This document shows, in pieces, positions 1-13,509 of a stretch of 64,000 bases of DNA (its first letter is position 1; each line of letters begins with the position of its first letter). The DNA comes from Isoperla grammatica (Eukaryota > Arthropoda > Insecta > Plecoptera > Perlodidae). The stretch is from positions 14,160,274 through 14,224,273 of the forward strand of contig OX246745.1 of the NCBI GenBank assembly GCA_945910005.1. The letters run 5' to 3'. Under the pieces are notes generated by a model. That model saw nothing but the letters and a program-made list of their open reading frames with translations, did not search any database and was not told the origin of the DNA. Both the position numbers and the translations under genes were made by a program.

Positions 1-631
1 ACGAAATATTATTTAAATCCGTTTAAAAGTTTTCTTTAAATAAATTAAAACCTCCAAGTTGATTTTTCAATGGATTTCCGCATAATTTCATTCGACCGTG
101 GTCTACTCAAAAGGCTCTAATTCATAAACTATTAAAGTTATCTGTGTATAGAAAAATCCACAATGTAGATACAGGCTAGATCTAAAATGTGATAGTGTTT
201 TATTATACAATTGCTGCATTTAAATCATAATAAAAGCTTTTTAATTTGTCTACAAAGTTCGTTGTTAACATTTGCATTTTTGCCGTGAAAGTCATAAAAC
301 ATAACACGCCATTGTTACCATTCTATTAACGTTATCGAAATTCCATAAGTAGTTTTAGAAAGGTATCTTTGTACACGCCATTCGCCATGCATAGTATGTG
401 CATCTAACTTCAATGGTACTCAAATGAGAATCGTATAAGTGGAGCACTGTAAAGAAACCAATGTAAGTTCCCGTAAATAGAAACTAAATATTTTTTTACT
501 AAATGGCGGTTAAAGTTATAGTTCCAAAACTTTTATCCAGTGTCGGACATTGTTAGTGTCAATATTAATATAAAACATTATTTAAATCTGTTCATAAGTT
601 TTAATAAACAAAAAATAAAACTGGATTTTTT

Positions 632-805
632 TCACTAATTAATTTCTTGCAGGTTGGTATCTTGACGGATTTTGCTGATTATGTTAACAGCATCTAGTTT
701 AGTGGTCACGGGTGTTGACTTAAAATTTCAGCCAAATCCGTAATTAATTTCTTGCAGGTTGGTATCTTGACGGATTTTGCTGATTATGTTAACAGCATCT
801 AGTTT
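632..805 (+). repeat. Local tandem duplication, about 107 bp, in the first array unit
   Basis: The block beginning AATTAATTTCTTGCAGGTTG occurs twice in direct succession, at about 636 and 741, each followed by GTTAACAGCATCTAGTTT. The second copy is the one broken by the foldback element, and its remainder resumes after 2508. Confidence 0.85.
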
Positions 806-806
806 A

Positions 807-2508
807 TAGTCCAAGAGCCAGCAACATAAAAGCTCCCCTCATAAGGTACGTATGTTTTGACTATTGGAATAGGAGCGGAAAAACTACTCTACTAACAAAA
901 CGTGCGTCTTACTCCTCAACGTGGGGGCTTTTAGGCCCCACAGGGGGCCAAAAAAGCCGAAAAAAAGGCCCAAGGTTCCCCTCATAAGGTACATGGATGG
1001 TGTAAACGCCATTTTGTAGAGATAAGTGTCCCAAATAGGAATTCGAAGAGTAAGACGGGATATAAGGGGGCGTTTACCGATCAGACGCCATTTTACCTAA
1101 AAAAGGCCATTTTTTATTTTCGCACATGCATGCGCTTTAATACTCAAATCATATCCGGAAATGTCTCGAGACGTAGAAAAACATACATTTTAAAGAAATT
1201 TTGGGTTATTGTCCTTGCCAGACGCCCTCAAAAGCGGCCCAAAAAGGCCAAGGTTCCCCTCATAAGGTACATGAATGGAGTAAACGCCATTTTGTAGAGA
1301 TAAGTGTCCCAAATAGGAATTCGAAGAGTAAGACGGGATATTAGGGGGCGTTTACCGATCAGACGCCATTTTGTCCAAAAAGGGCCACTTTTTATTTTCA
1401 CACGTGCACGCGCTTTAACACCCAAAACATATCCTTAAATGCCCCTAGAGGTGAATACATTTCTAAGATATTGTGTGATGTCCTCGCCAGCCCCCCCCCC
1501 CCCCCCCACAGCCTCGATCCGGATGCGATAGTTTTGAAGCTCCGCCCACCCCTAACTTTAATATATCAGTATTTATTATTATTAATGTCAGGATTTAAGG
1601 ATATGTTTTGGGTGTTAAAGCGCGTGCACGTGTGAAAATAAAAAGCGGCCCTTTTTGGACAAAATGGCGTCTGATCAGTGATCGGTAAACGCCCCCTAAT
1701 ATCCCGTCTTACTCTTCAAATTCCTATTTGGGACACTTATCTCTACAAAATGGCGTTTACTCCATTCATGTACCTTATGAGGGGAACCTTGGCCTTTTTG
1801 GGCCCCTTTTGAGGGCGTCTGGCGAGGACAATAACCCAAATTTCTTTAAAATGTATGTTTTTCTACGTCTCGAGACATTTCCGGATATGTTTTGAGTGTT
1901 TAAGCGCATGCATGTACGAAAATAAAAAATGGCCCAATTGGGTAAAATGGCGTCTGATCGGTAAACGCCCCCTAATATCCCGTCTTACTCTTCGAATTCC
2001 TATTTGGGACACTTATCTCTACAAAATGGCGTTTACTCCATTCATGTACCTTATGAGGGGAACCTTGGCCTTTTTGGGCCCCTTTTGAGGGCGTCTGGCG
2101 AGGACAATAACCCAAAATTTCTTTAAAATGTATGTTTTTCTACGTCTCGAGACATTTCCGGATATGTTTTGAGTGTTTAAGCGCATGCATGTGCGAAAAT
2201 AAAAAATGGCCCTTTTTGGGTAAAATGGCGTCTGATCGGTAAACGCCCCCTAATATCCCGTCCTACTCTTCGAATTCCTATTTGGGACACTTATCTCTAC
2301 AAAATGGCGTTTACTCCATCCATGTACCTTATGAGGGGAACCTTGGGCCTTTTTTCGGCTTTTTTGGCCCCCTGTGGGGCCTAAAAGCCCCCACGTTGAG
2401 GAGTAAGACGCGCGTTTTGTTAGTAGAGTAGTTTTTCCGCTCCTATTTCAAAAGTCAAAACATACGTACCTTATGAGGGGAGCTTTTATGTTGCTGGCTC
2501 TCCGTCTA
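807..2508. mobile_element. Foldback DNA transposon, non-autonomous, 1.7 kb
   Basis: The left end (TAGTCCAAGAGCCAGCAAC) and the reverse complement of the right end (TAGACGGAGAGCCAGCAAC) match at 16 of 19 positions, and the arms remain complementary for roughly 650 bp on each side. The arms contain internal direct repeats of about 275 bp built around CCTTATGAGGGGAACCTTGG. The centre holds a run of about 17 C. The insertion interrupts an array unit: the intact sequence CTAGTTTAGTGGTCAC is split, with TTA present on both sides (804-806 and 2509-2511). A 3-bp TTA duplication is compatible with PIF/Harbinger, but the termini are not diagnostic. No transposase frame is visible. Confidence 0.85.
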
Positions 2509-5500
2509 TTAGTGGTCACGGGTGTTGACTTAAAATTTCAGCCAAATCCGTCAAGCCGTTTGACCTGTGCACGACGAACAAAATTTAGCGCACATACACA
2601 CAGACAAAGCGCCGATCGAGTTGTATGGAGAGATTCACTCCACTTCACTACGCTCATCTAACTAGGAAAACGCTCCGCGTTGACAGATGAGCGATTTTTT
2701 CAATGTATCAAATCAAATAAATCATTTGCATATCATATTACTCTCTTTTAAAAAAAAAAATACCTTTATAATAAACATATGATTTTTTTACAAGATGGCG
2801 GATCAAGTTACAACCTTATAACTTAAGTATATTATTTCTTGATATGTTGCTAATAAATGCACGAAATATTATTGAAATCCGTTAAGAAGTTTTCTTTAAA
2901 GAAATTAAAACCTTCAAGTTGATGGATTTCCGCATAATTTCATTCGACCGTGGTCTACTCAATAGGCTCTTATTCATAAACTATTAAACCTATCAGTGTA
3001 TGGAAAGTTCCATAATGTAGATACAGACTATATCTAAAATGTAATATTGTTTAATTATACAATAACTCGCATTTAAACTATAATAATAGCTTTTTAAATT
3101 GTCGACCAAGTTTGTTGTTATTTTCTGCATGTTTGCCGTGAAAGTCATAAAACATAACACGTCATTGTAGCCATTCTATGATAGCTATCAAAATTCCAAA
3201 TACATAGTGAGAAAGGTCTTACTCCCTACGCCATTCCTGAAGCATACTATGTGCATCTAACTTCAATGGTTCGCAAATGCGAATCATATCGGTGGAACAC
3301 TGTAAAAATGAAGAAAATGTCTGCCGTAAATAAACAATATTTGTTTATAACATGGCGGTTAAAGCAACAATTTTGAAACTAATGTCGAGTGTTGGTAGTA
3401 TTGATGTGGACCTACATATAAAAAATCATTAATATCCGTGTGTAAGTTTTAATTTAATTAAATAAATAACAAAACATGTGTTTTAGTTGTTAATTTTTTG
3501 TAGGTTGGCATCTTATGTCATTGTAGCCATTTTATGACAGCTATCGAGATTCCAAATAATAGTGCATAGGTATTGTTACGTACGCTATTTTTGTGTATAC
3601 TATGTGCATCTAATTGCAAAAGTCCGCAAATGCGAATCATATCGGCGGAACACTGTAAAAATGAAGAAATTATTGTTGTAAATAAGCAATATTTTTTTAT
3701 AACATGGCGGATAAACGTACAACTTTGAAATTATTGTCAATTGTTGGTACGGTTTATATAAACCTACATGAGAAACATTATTTAAATCCGTTAGTAAGTT
3801 TTCATTTAATTAAATAAATAAACAAATTTTATTTTTCAGTATTTAATTTTTTTTAGGTTGGCATCTTGACGAATTTTGCTGGTTATGTTAACAGCATCGA
3901 GTTTAGTGGTCACGAATGTCGACCAAAATTTTCAGCCCAATCCGTCAAGCCGTTTGACCTGTGCGCGACGAACAAAATTTGGCGCACATACATACATACA
4001 TACACACACACAGACAAAGCGCCGATCGAGTTGTATGGAGAGATTCACTCCGCTTCGCTACGCTCATCTAACTAGGAAAACGCTCCGCGTTGACAGATGA
4101 GCGATTTTTTTCAATGTAACAAATCAAATAAATCATTTGCATATCATATTACTCTTTAAAAAAAAAATACCTTAATAATAAACATATGATTTTTTTACAA
4201 GATGGCGGATCAAGTTACAACATTATAACTTAAGTATATTATTTCTTGATATGTTGCTAATAAATGCACGAAATATTATTTAAATCCGTTAAGAAGTTTT
4301 CTTTAAAGAAATTAAAACCTTTAAGTTGATGGATTTCCGCATAATTTCATTCGACCGTGGTCTACTCAATAGGCTCTAATTCATAAACTATTAAACCTAT
4401 CAGTGTATAGAAAGTTCCATAATGTAGATACAGACTATATATAAAATGTTATATTGTTTAATCATACAATAACTTGCATTTAATTTATAATTATTACCTT
4501 TTAAATTGTCGACCAAGTTTGTTGTTATTTTCTGCATGTTTGCCGTGAAAGTCATAAAACATAACACGTCATTGTAGCCATACTATGCAAGCTAATAAAA
4601 TTCCAAATACATAGTGAGAAAGGTCTGACTCCCTACGCCATTCCTGCAGCATACTATGTGCATCTTACTTCAATGGTCCGCAAATGCGAATCATATCGGT
4701 GGAACACTGTAAAAATGAAAAAAAATTTACCGTAAATAAACAATATTTTTTTACAACATGGCGGTTAAAGCTACAATTTTGAAACTATTGTCGAGTGTTA
4801 CTACTATTGATGTGGACCTATATGCAAAAACTTATTTATATCCGTGTGTAAGTTTTAATTAAATTAAATAAATTAAAAAACATGTTTTTCAGTAACTTAT
4901 TGTTTGTAGGTTGGCATCTTACGTAATGGAAGCCTTTTTGTGACAGCTATCAAGATTCCAAATATTTTTGAGAAAGGTATGATTGCGTACGCTATTTTTG
5001 TGTATACTATGTGCGTCTAACTGCAAAGATCCGCAAATACGAATGATATCGGTGGAACACTGTAAAAATGAAAACATTATTACCGTAAAAAAACAATATT
5101 TTTTTATAACATGGCGGATGATTTAACAATATTGAAACTATTGTCAAGTGTTAATACCGATGATGATAATCTACAAGTGAAACATCATTAAAATCCGTTT
5201 GTAAGTTTTCATTTAATTAAATAAATAAACGATTTTTGTTTTTCAGTAATTAATTTTTTGTAGGTTGGCATCTTGATGGATTTTGCTGGTTATGTTAACA
5301 GCATCGAGTTTAGTAGTCACAAATGTTGACCGAAAATTTCAGCCAAATACGTCAAGCCGTTTGACCTGTGCGCGACGAACAAAATTTAGCGCACAGACAT
5401 ACAGACATACATACATACACACAGACAAAGCGCCGATCGAGTTGTATGGAGAGATTCACTCCGCTTCGCTGCGCTCATCTAACTAGGAAAACGCTCCGCG

Positions 5501-8388
5501 TTGCCAGATGAGCGATTTTTTTTGTAAATCAAACAAATCTTTTGAATATCATATTACTCTTACAAAAAAACCTTTATAATAAACAAAATTCTTGTTTACA
5601 AGATGGCGGTTTAAGTTACAATCTTAGAATTTGTGTACATTATTTCTCGATAATGTTGCTAACTAGGAAAACGCTCCGCGTTGACAGATGAGCGATTTAT
5701 TTCAATGTATCAAATCAAATAAATCATTTGCATATCATATTACTCTTTAAAAAAAAATACCGTTATAATAAACAAATGATTTTTTTACAAGATGGCGGAT
5801 CAAGCTACAACCTTGTTACTTGTGTCTATTATTTCTCGATATGTTGCTAATAAATGCACAAAATATTATTCAAATCCGTTCAGAAGTTTTCTTTAGAGAA
5901 ATTAAAACCTTCAAGTTGATGGATTTCCGCATAATTTCATTCGACCGTGGTCTACTCAATAGGCTCTAATTCATAAACTATTAAACCTATCAGTGTATCG
6001 AAAGATCCATAATGTAGATACAGACTATATCTAAAATGTTATATTAATAATTCATACGATAACCCGCTTTTAAATCATAATAAAAGCTTTTTTATTTGTC
6101 GACCAAGTTCTTTGTTAACATTTGCATGTTTGCCGTGAAGGTCATTAAAAATAACACGTCATTGTAGCCATTCTATGATAGCTATCAAAATTCCAAATAC
6201 ATAGTAATAAAGGTCTGACTGCGTAAGCCATTTCGGTAGCATACTATGTGCATCTAACTTCAATGGTCCGCAAATGCGAATCATATCGGTGGAACACTGT
6301 AAACACGAAGAAAATTACTGCCGTAAATAAACAATGTTTGTTTATAACATGGCGGTTAAAGCTACAATTTTAAAACTGTTGTCGAGTGTTGAGATTATCG
6401 ATGTAGACTTACATTTAAAAAATTATTTATATCGGTGTGTAAGTTTTAATATAATTAAATAAATAACAAAACATGTGTTTTAGTTGTTAATTTTTTGTAG
6501 GTTGGCATCTTACGTCATTGTAGCCATTCTATGACAGCTATTGAGATTCCAAATAATAATGAGAAAGGTATAACTGCGTACGGTATTTTTGTGTTTACTT
6601 TGTGCATCTAACTGCAATAGTCCGCAAATGCGAATCATATCGCTGGAACATTGTAAAAATGAAGAAATTATTGTAGTAAAAAAACAATATTTTTTTTATA
6701 ACATGGCGGATGAACTAACAATTTTGAAACTTTTGTAAAATGTTGGTACCGTTGATGTGAATCTACAAGTGAAACATTATTTAAATCCGTTCGTAAGTTT
6801 TCATTTAATTATATAAATGAACAAATTTCATTTTTCAGTAATTAATTTTTTGTAGGTTGGCATCTTAACGAATTTTACTGGTTATGTTAACAGCATCGAG
6901 TTTAGTGGTCATAAACGTTGCCCGAAAATTTCAGCCAAATACGTCAAGCCGTTTGACCTGTGCGCGACGAACAAAATTTAGCGCACATACATACGTACAC
7001 ACAGACAAAGCGCCGATCGAGTTGTATGGAAAGATTCACTCCGCTTCGCTACGCTCATCTAACTAGGAAAACGCTCCGCGTTGCCAGATGAGCGAGTTGG
7101 TTCAATGTTTTAAAGCAAACACATCTTTTGAATATCATATTTCTCTTAATTAAAAAAAAATAAAACTTAATAATAAACATATGATTTTTTTACAAAATGG
7201 CGGAGCAAGTAACAACCTTATTACTTGTGTATATTATTTCTCGATATGTTGCTAATAAATGCACAAAATATAATTTAAATCCGTTAAGAAGTTTTCTTTA
7301 AAGAAATTAAAACCTTCAAGTTGATGGATTTCCGCATAATTTCATTCGACCGTGGTCTACTCAATAGGCTCTAATTCATAAACTATTAAACCTATCAGTG
7401 TATGGAAAAATTCATAATGTAGATACAGACTATATCTAAAATGTAATTTTAATAATTCATACAATAACCCGCTTTTAAATCATAATAAAAGCTTTTTAAT
7501 TTGTCGACCAAGTTCGTTGTTTACATTTGCATGTTTGCCATGAAGGTCATAAAACATAACACGTCATTCTAGCCATTCTATGATAGCTATCAAAATTTCA
7601 AATACATAGCGAGAAAGGTCTGACTGCGTAAGCCATTTCGGCAGCATACTATGTGCATCTAACTTTAACGGTCCGCAAATGCGAAGCATATCGGTGGAAC
7701 ACTGTAAAACCGAAGAAAATTACTGCCGTAAATAAACAATATTTGTTTATAACATGGCGGTTAAAGCTACAATTTTGAAACTGTTGTCAAGTGTTGGTAC
7801 TATGAATGTGGACCTACATATAAAAAATCATTTATATCCGTGTGTACGTTTTAATTAAAATAAATAAATAACAAAACACGTGTTTCAGTTGTTAATTTTT
7901 TGTAGGTTGGCATCTAATGTCATTGTAGCCATTCTATGACAGCTATCGAAATTCCAAATAATAGCGCAGAGGTATTGTTACGTACGCTATTTTTGGTGTA
8001 TACTATGTGCATCTTATTGCAAAACTCCGCAAATGCGAATCATATCGGCGGAACACTGTACAAATAAAGAAATTATTGTTGTAAATAAACAATATTTTTT
8101 TATAACATGGCGGATAACCGTACAAATTTGACATTATAGTCAATTGTTGGTACTGTTGATATAAACCTACATGTGAAACATTATTTAAATCCGTTTGTAA
8201 GTTTTCATTTTATTAAATAAATAAACAACTTTTATTTTTCAGTAATTAATTTTTTGTAGGTTGGCATCTTGACGATTTTTGCTGGTTATGTTAACAGCAT
8301 CGAGTTTAGTAGTTATGAACGTTGCCCGAAAATTTTAGCCAAATACGTCAAGCCGTTTGACCTGTGCGCGACGAACAAAATTTAGCGC

Positions 8389-8419
<31 letters not shown>

Positions 8420-9924
8420 GACAAAGCGCCGATCGAGTTGTATGGAAAGATTCACTCCGCTTCGCTACGCTCATCTAATAATAATTCGATAACAAGGAAA
8501 ACGCTCCGCGTTGACAGATGAGCGTTTTTTTAATGTATCAAATCAAATTAATCATTTGCATATCATATATTACTCTTAAAAAAAAAAATACCTTTATAAT
8601 AAACATATGATTTTTTTTCAAGATGGCGGATCAAGTTACAACCTTATAACTTTAGTATATTATTTCTTGATATGTTGCTAATAAATGTACGAAATATTAT
8701 TTAAATCCGTTTAGAAGTTTTCTTTAAAGAAATTAAAACCTTCAAGTTGATGGATTTCCACATAATTTCTTTCGACCGTGGTCTACTCAATAGGCTCTAA
8801 TTCATAAACTATTAAACCTATCAGTGTTTGAAATGTTCCATAATGTAGATACAGACTATATCTAAAATGAAATTTTGTTAAATTATACAATAACTCGCAT
8901 TTAAACTATAATAATAGCTTTTTAAATTGTCGACCAAGTTTGTTGTTATTTTCTGCATGTTTGCCGTGAAAGTCATAAAACATAACACGTCATTGTAGCC
9001 ATTCTATGATAGCTATCAAAATTCCAAATACATAGTGAGAAAGGTCTGACTGCGTAAGCCATTTCGGCAGCATACTATGTGCATCTAACTTCAATGGTCC
9101 GCAAATGCGAATCATATCGGTGGAACACTGTAAAAACGAAGACAGATATAGCTGAAAATAAACAATATTTTTTTACAACATGGCGGTTAAAGCTGCAATT
9201 TTGGAACTGTTGTTAAGTGTTGATACTATTGATGCAAACTTACAAATAAAAAAATATTTATATCGGAGTGTAAGTTTTAATTTAATAAAATAAATAACAA
9301 AACATGTGTTTCAGTTGTTAATTTTTTGTAGGTTGGCATCTTACGTCATTGTAGCCATTCTATGACATTTATCGAAATTCCAAAATAAACCGAGAAAGGT
9401 ATGATTGCGTACGCTATTTTTGTGTTAACTATGTGCATCTTACTGCAAAGATCCGCAAATGCGAACGATATCGGTGGAACACTGTAAAAATGAAGAAATT
9501 ATTGTTGTAAATAAACAATATTTTTTTATGACATGACGGGTAAACTTACAATTTTGAAACTATTGTCAAGTGTTGAGATTATTGATGGTAACCTACAAGT
9601 GAAACATAAGTAAAATCTGTGCTTTAGTTTTAATTTAATTAAATAAATAAACAAATTTTGTTTTTCAGAAATTAATTTTTTGTAGGTTGGCATCCTGACG
9701 AATTTTGCTGGTTATGTTAACAGCATCGAGTTTAGTGGTCACAAATGTTGACCGAAAATATCAGCCAAATACGTCAAGCCGTTTGACCTGTGCGCGACGA
9801 ACAAAATTTAGCGCACATACATACAGACATACATACATACAGACATACATACACACAGACAAAGCGCCGATCGAGTTGTATGGAAAGATTCACTCCGCTT
9901 CGCTACGCTCATCTAATTAGTAAT

Positions 9925-10135
9925 AAAAATTATTATTTAGAAAATAACTTACTGATCATAATGTATGTCACGACTAAGCACATTCAAAGTGTAGGGCTTA
10001 CTAAACCACAGTGTGCTGTTGTGTTGATTCAGATTTTCGATTTCGAAGCCCATTCTTGTGATATAATTTAAAAAGGAAATTTGTGTGTGGTTTTTGACGT
10101 AGAGGTATCCTTCCCTGTTAACATTATTTTTTTCT
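9925..10135. mobile_element. Degenerate element related to the 20704-21175 palindrome
   Basis: The segment contains a CAGATTTTCGATTT block, a GATATAATTTAAAAA block and GACGTAGAGGTATCCTT in the same order as one arm of the 20.7-21.2 kb palindrome, which carries the inverse AAGGATACCTCTACGTC at its edge. It adjoins the right end of the 1.4 kb array. No coding capacity is seen. Confidence 0.55.
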
Positions 10136-11090
10136 TTTAGATTTGAAGACAGCACCGCAGAAAAGGCTCGAATTTTTCATCAATGAAGAATAGAAAAAGT
10201 AACGTTTAAGCTTAGCATTTCAAAATGTAAAGAACAATAACACGGCGGAGCAAACAATTTAAATATTGTACAAGGAGTTAATTAGTTTTTTTTTAAACGG
10301 TAAATAAATGTAATACTAGTTCAGTCAACGTTAGCACGCGCGGTTTTTGTTTTGATCGGCACATTTGCACGTTTTTCGTATTATGTTTTCGCTCGCGAGT
10401 AAATATTGCGCGTGTACAAAGCACAACGCTATTGTAGTGTATGTATTATTGTGTGGTAGCTGTAGTTAGTAGTATTGTGTGGTAGATGTAGTTAATAGTA
10501 TTGTGTGGTAGATGTAGTTAGTAGTAGGAGTGTGTTGTTAGTTGAAGTAGAGTTGAAATAGTAATGTGCTCAGTACTCGTGCTAGAAAGTTCAAAGAATG
10601 AGTTTTAAAACTTAATTTTATACTCTTGTATTATGTCTATCTGGCGGTTTGGCCAGGCCGTCAAATAGACTCGATCTAGACTCAAACTAGTTTGCTCCTT
10701 ATTTTCTTTGCTCCGCGGTAAAGGCGGAGATGGACGGCTATGGGGATGGAGGAGGCCGATTTAAAAAAAAAAAAAAATTGTTTTTATATTATAATGCAGA
10801 CATTGTTGTGTAAATAAACTAAATAAACTATCGTTAATTGTCACCTAGACTTTCTGTTATTAATATTAAGCACATTCATAAGGTAGTTAGTAATTGCAAT
10901 GATAGTGTGGCCTATTTACTAGTTCTTATTAAGTAAAAAATACCGGTACATGTGAAGGAAGGTACGTTTTTAAACCAGAGTTGACGTATTGTACTGATAT
11001 TAAAACCAAGTATTTCTACATGAGTTGTTTTATTTTACAATAAAATCTAACCTTAGTTGTTAATATTTTGTCTATGCCAAATTTCATGAT
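10136..11090. other. Gene-free AT-rich spacer
   Basis: No coding region is supported. The only structure seen is a short tandem of about 31 bp (TTGTGTGGTAGATGTAGTTA) repeated three times near 10448-10525, and an A-run near 10760. Confidence 0.6.
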
Positions 11091-11091
11091 T

Positions 11092-11290
11092 GTATATAAT
11101 GTGAGGAAAGGATCCAACAGCTTACCTTGGTATACAATGACGGATTTGCGAGTTTGAAGTACACATAAAAAACATAATACAAAATATATCGTTGTATTTG
11201 TATTATGTTTTTTATGTGTACTTCAAACTCGCAGATCAGTCATCTTACACGAAGGTAAGCTGTTGGATCCTTTCCTCACATTATATACCA
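11092..11290. mobile_element. Palindromic MITE, about 200 bp
   Basis: The outer sequence TATAATGTGAGGAAAGGATC at about 11094 is mirrored by GATCCTTTCCTCACATTATA ending near 11285. The inner block GAGTTTGAAGTACACATAAA is mirrored by TTTATGTGTACTTCAAACTC. The two arms are about 95 bp long and nearly perfect, with a short AT spacer near 11188. The word CCAAATTTCAT lies just outside on both sides (about 11078 and 11322), so the insertion may sit next to the neighbouring tandem array. No coding region is present. Confidence 0.8.
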
Positions 11291-11319
11291 TTCCAGCCGA
11301 TTGGCACCTACTTTCATAA

Positions 11320-11840
11320 CCAAATTTCATAATTATATAATTATTGTTTTCTATTATGTTTGTATTGTATTATCAATAAATGAGAATGATGAGTTGGTAA
11401 TTTCATAATTATATAATAATTGTTTTCTTTTATGTTTGTATTGTATAATAAATAAACGAGTATGTGAGTTGGTAATTTCATAATTTTATAATTATTGTTT
11501 TCTATTATGTGTGTATTATATTATAAATAAACGAGTATGTGAGTTGGTAATTTCATAATTTTATAATTATTGTTTTCTATTATGTGTGTATTGTATTATG
11601 AATAAACGAGTATGTAAGTTGGTAATTTCATAATTTTATAATTATTGTTTTCTATTATGTGTGTATTGTATTATGAATAAACGAGTATGTGAGTTGGTAA
11701 TTTCATAATTATACAATTATTGTTTTATATTATGTTTGTATTGTATTAATAATAAACGAGTATGTGAGTTGGTAATTTCATAATTATATAATTATTGTTT
11801 TCTATTATGATTGTATTGTACTATCAATAAAGAGTGAGTT
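11320..11840 (+). repeat. 75-bp tandem repeat, about seven copies
   Basis: A unit of 75 bp containing GAGTTGGTAATTTCATAATT and AATAAACGAGTATGT recurs from about 11320 to 11840, with starts near 11391, 11466, 11541, 11616, 11691 and 11767. Copies differ by a few substitutions. Each copy carries an AATAAA word, but nothing suggests these are used as polyadenylation signals. Confidence 0.9.
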
Positions 11841-13480
11841 GATATGTGTTTCCCTACCCTACGTCTATGGTACTCAAATAATATGGATATGTTCTAGCCG
11901 TTCTTTTATAAATTGCCTAATAGAGTACTAAAGGCCTAGAGTAGTATCTATAGCTATCTATGTATATACAAAAACAAATGGGCATGGCAAAGGTTGTCTA
12001 CACTTATTGTCCCAGTATATCCACTTTCATTCTCCCATTCACAAGAGGTCTTAGTCTTTTTTCGGTCTTATCTCTAAGACCGGCCTAGCTTTGAACCTCT
12101 TGTGAATCCAGGAAAATATCTGAGTACATACTTTAAAACATATTATTGGAATGTTCATTGTGTCCTTGTTCCTACCAGGAATTAGAAACTTATTCGTGTG
12201 ACCTGGGTCTGGTTTTACAGGAGGTCCAAAGTTACGCCGGTCTACGAGTTAAGACCATAAAAAGACGTAAGACCTCTTGCAAATCTGGGCCGTGGGGTAA
12301 TTATTCTTGGCTCAATGGGTTAAATAGCATCTCTATGTTAAATAGAGCTAATCACGGCCCTCTAGATTACACAGCTTGTTTGGGACTTACCTGGCTTCGT
12401 GTTACATTACTGACGTATGCGTCCGTGTAGCTGATGAGAGCGCTACTAGCGTACTCTTCGTAGGAACATGAGTTGCCTTTCGGAAGGCTGCACTGGTTTT
12501 CGATATAAATCACATCATCTCCGCTAGGTCTAAAACAAAACGGAACACGAGTGTAATAATTGTTGTAATGTTTCCCCATACGAAAGTATTCTGATGCTTA
12601 CGACACAGCCGAGTCCAAGGTGACAACTTAATTCTCTACTTCGCTAATCCCTACCGTCTAGACTAAACATGTCCATAGGGGTTAATTTAAGACCTTCCGT
12701 TGGTTACCTGTAACGGTGAGTGTGGCCAAACCGTCTGTGCACTCGACTAGGCCGAACTGTGCATTTACGACTGTGTGAAAGAATATCTGTTGATTTTCTT
12801 TCAATTGGCGCGGTTGAAAGGGGCAGTAGACAATGACCTGAGATCGGTATGCGAATACTTTTGCTGGGACTAGTTTATTACCATCAAGCTACAGTTGTCC
12901 CAATGAACACTGGCCACCCCGTAAGAAGCAAGGTGTCCCCTAAAATTCTGAAAAAAGACGGTGGCTCCACACGGTCTATTTCAACGGTATTCAACTCGAG
13001 ATTTCCAGATACCTGCATTGTAATTGTCCACTGCATTAACTGCACCAACCGTGAATGGAATGCAACCCCACCACGTCTGACAACATGACACACAATACCT
13101 GAGGCAAGAGAACGGGATGCAACCAGATTTATGTTGGTAGTTGTCACATGCGTCACCTCCCTATTAGGCCTACATAATCCGTGACGACAACACCTTGCAA
13201 GTTAATTTGACGGAACTATTAGTATTCTCATGCTTATGGCGTAGAGGTGTGAGTCCAAGTGGTAGGCCTACCAACTCAATTGTATACTTCCCTAGTTCCT
13301 ACCATCTAATTGAAACAGGTAAATTAAAGATAATTTACAAATTCCTTGGTTACCTGGACGCTTATCGCATCTGTAGATAAGACACTGTCTAATCCGGTCG
13401 GCTGGGTTTCAAACCCAATGGCTGGGTAGATTATTTGAGTTTATTAGGGCCATAGGAAGCATATTACTAAGGCAGTGTCT
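11841..13480. other. Gene-free region with an ancient internal duplication
   Basis: No gene is supported. Two segments, about 12600-12720 and 13240-13365, share the order GAGTCCAAG, CAACT-AATT, CTTC-CTA-T-CCTACC, then TTGGTTACCTG, which suggests a diverged duplication about 640 bp apart. A short inverted repeat of ATTCACAAGAGG and CCTCTTGTGAAT lies at about 12036-12110. Confidence 0.5.
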
Positions 13481-13509
13481 GCTACCAACCAAGGCCGTCT
13501 AGATATATC

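Larger units (their letters stand above)
1..9918 (+). repeat. Hierarchical tandem array, about 1.4-1.6 kb per unit
   Basis: The same landmark, CGCCGATCGAGTTGTATGG, recurs near 2611, 4020, 5431, 7011, 8426 and 9866, giving periods of about 1.41, 1.41, 1.58, 1.42 and 1.44 kb. Each unit holds three diverged sub-repeats marked by an AAGATGGCGG or AACATGGCGG word (for example 2792, 3352, 3702), then a TAGGTTGGCATCTTGACG block, a GTTAACAGCATCGAGTTTAG block, a variable CATA/CA microsatellite and a terminal GCTTCGCTACGCTCATCT block. A small hairpin of GCTCATCT and AGATGAGC follows each terminus. The longer unit (5431-7011) carries an extra partial copy near 5487-5700. No conserved reading frame runs through the units. 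I infer a satellite-like array derived from a dispersed element; the family is not identified. Confidence 0.9.

Noticed and set aside
1228..2088. Short frames ending LIGKRPLISRLTLRIPIWD in the foldback arms
   Set aside because: The same peptide appears in both arms only because the arms are inverted copies; it is short and lacks any transposase motif.
3866..10071. Frames reading SSRLTCARRTKF in several array units
   Set aside because: They recur only because the array repeats; frame length is limited by the variable microsatellite and no family is recognised.
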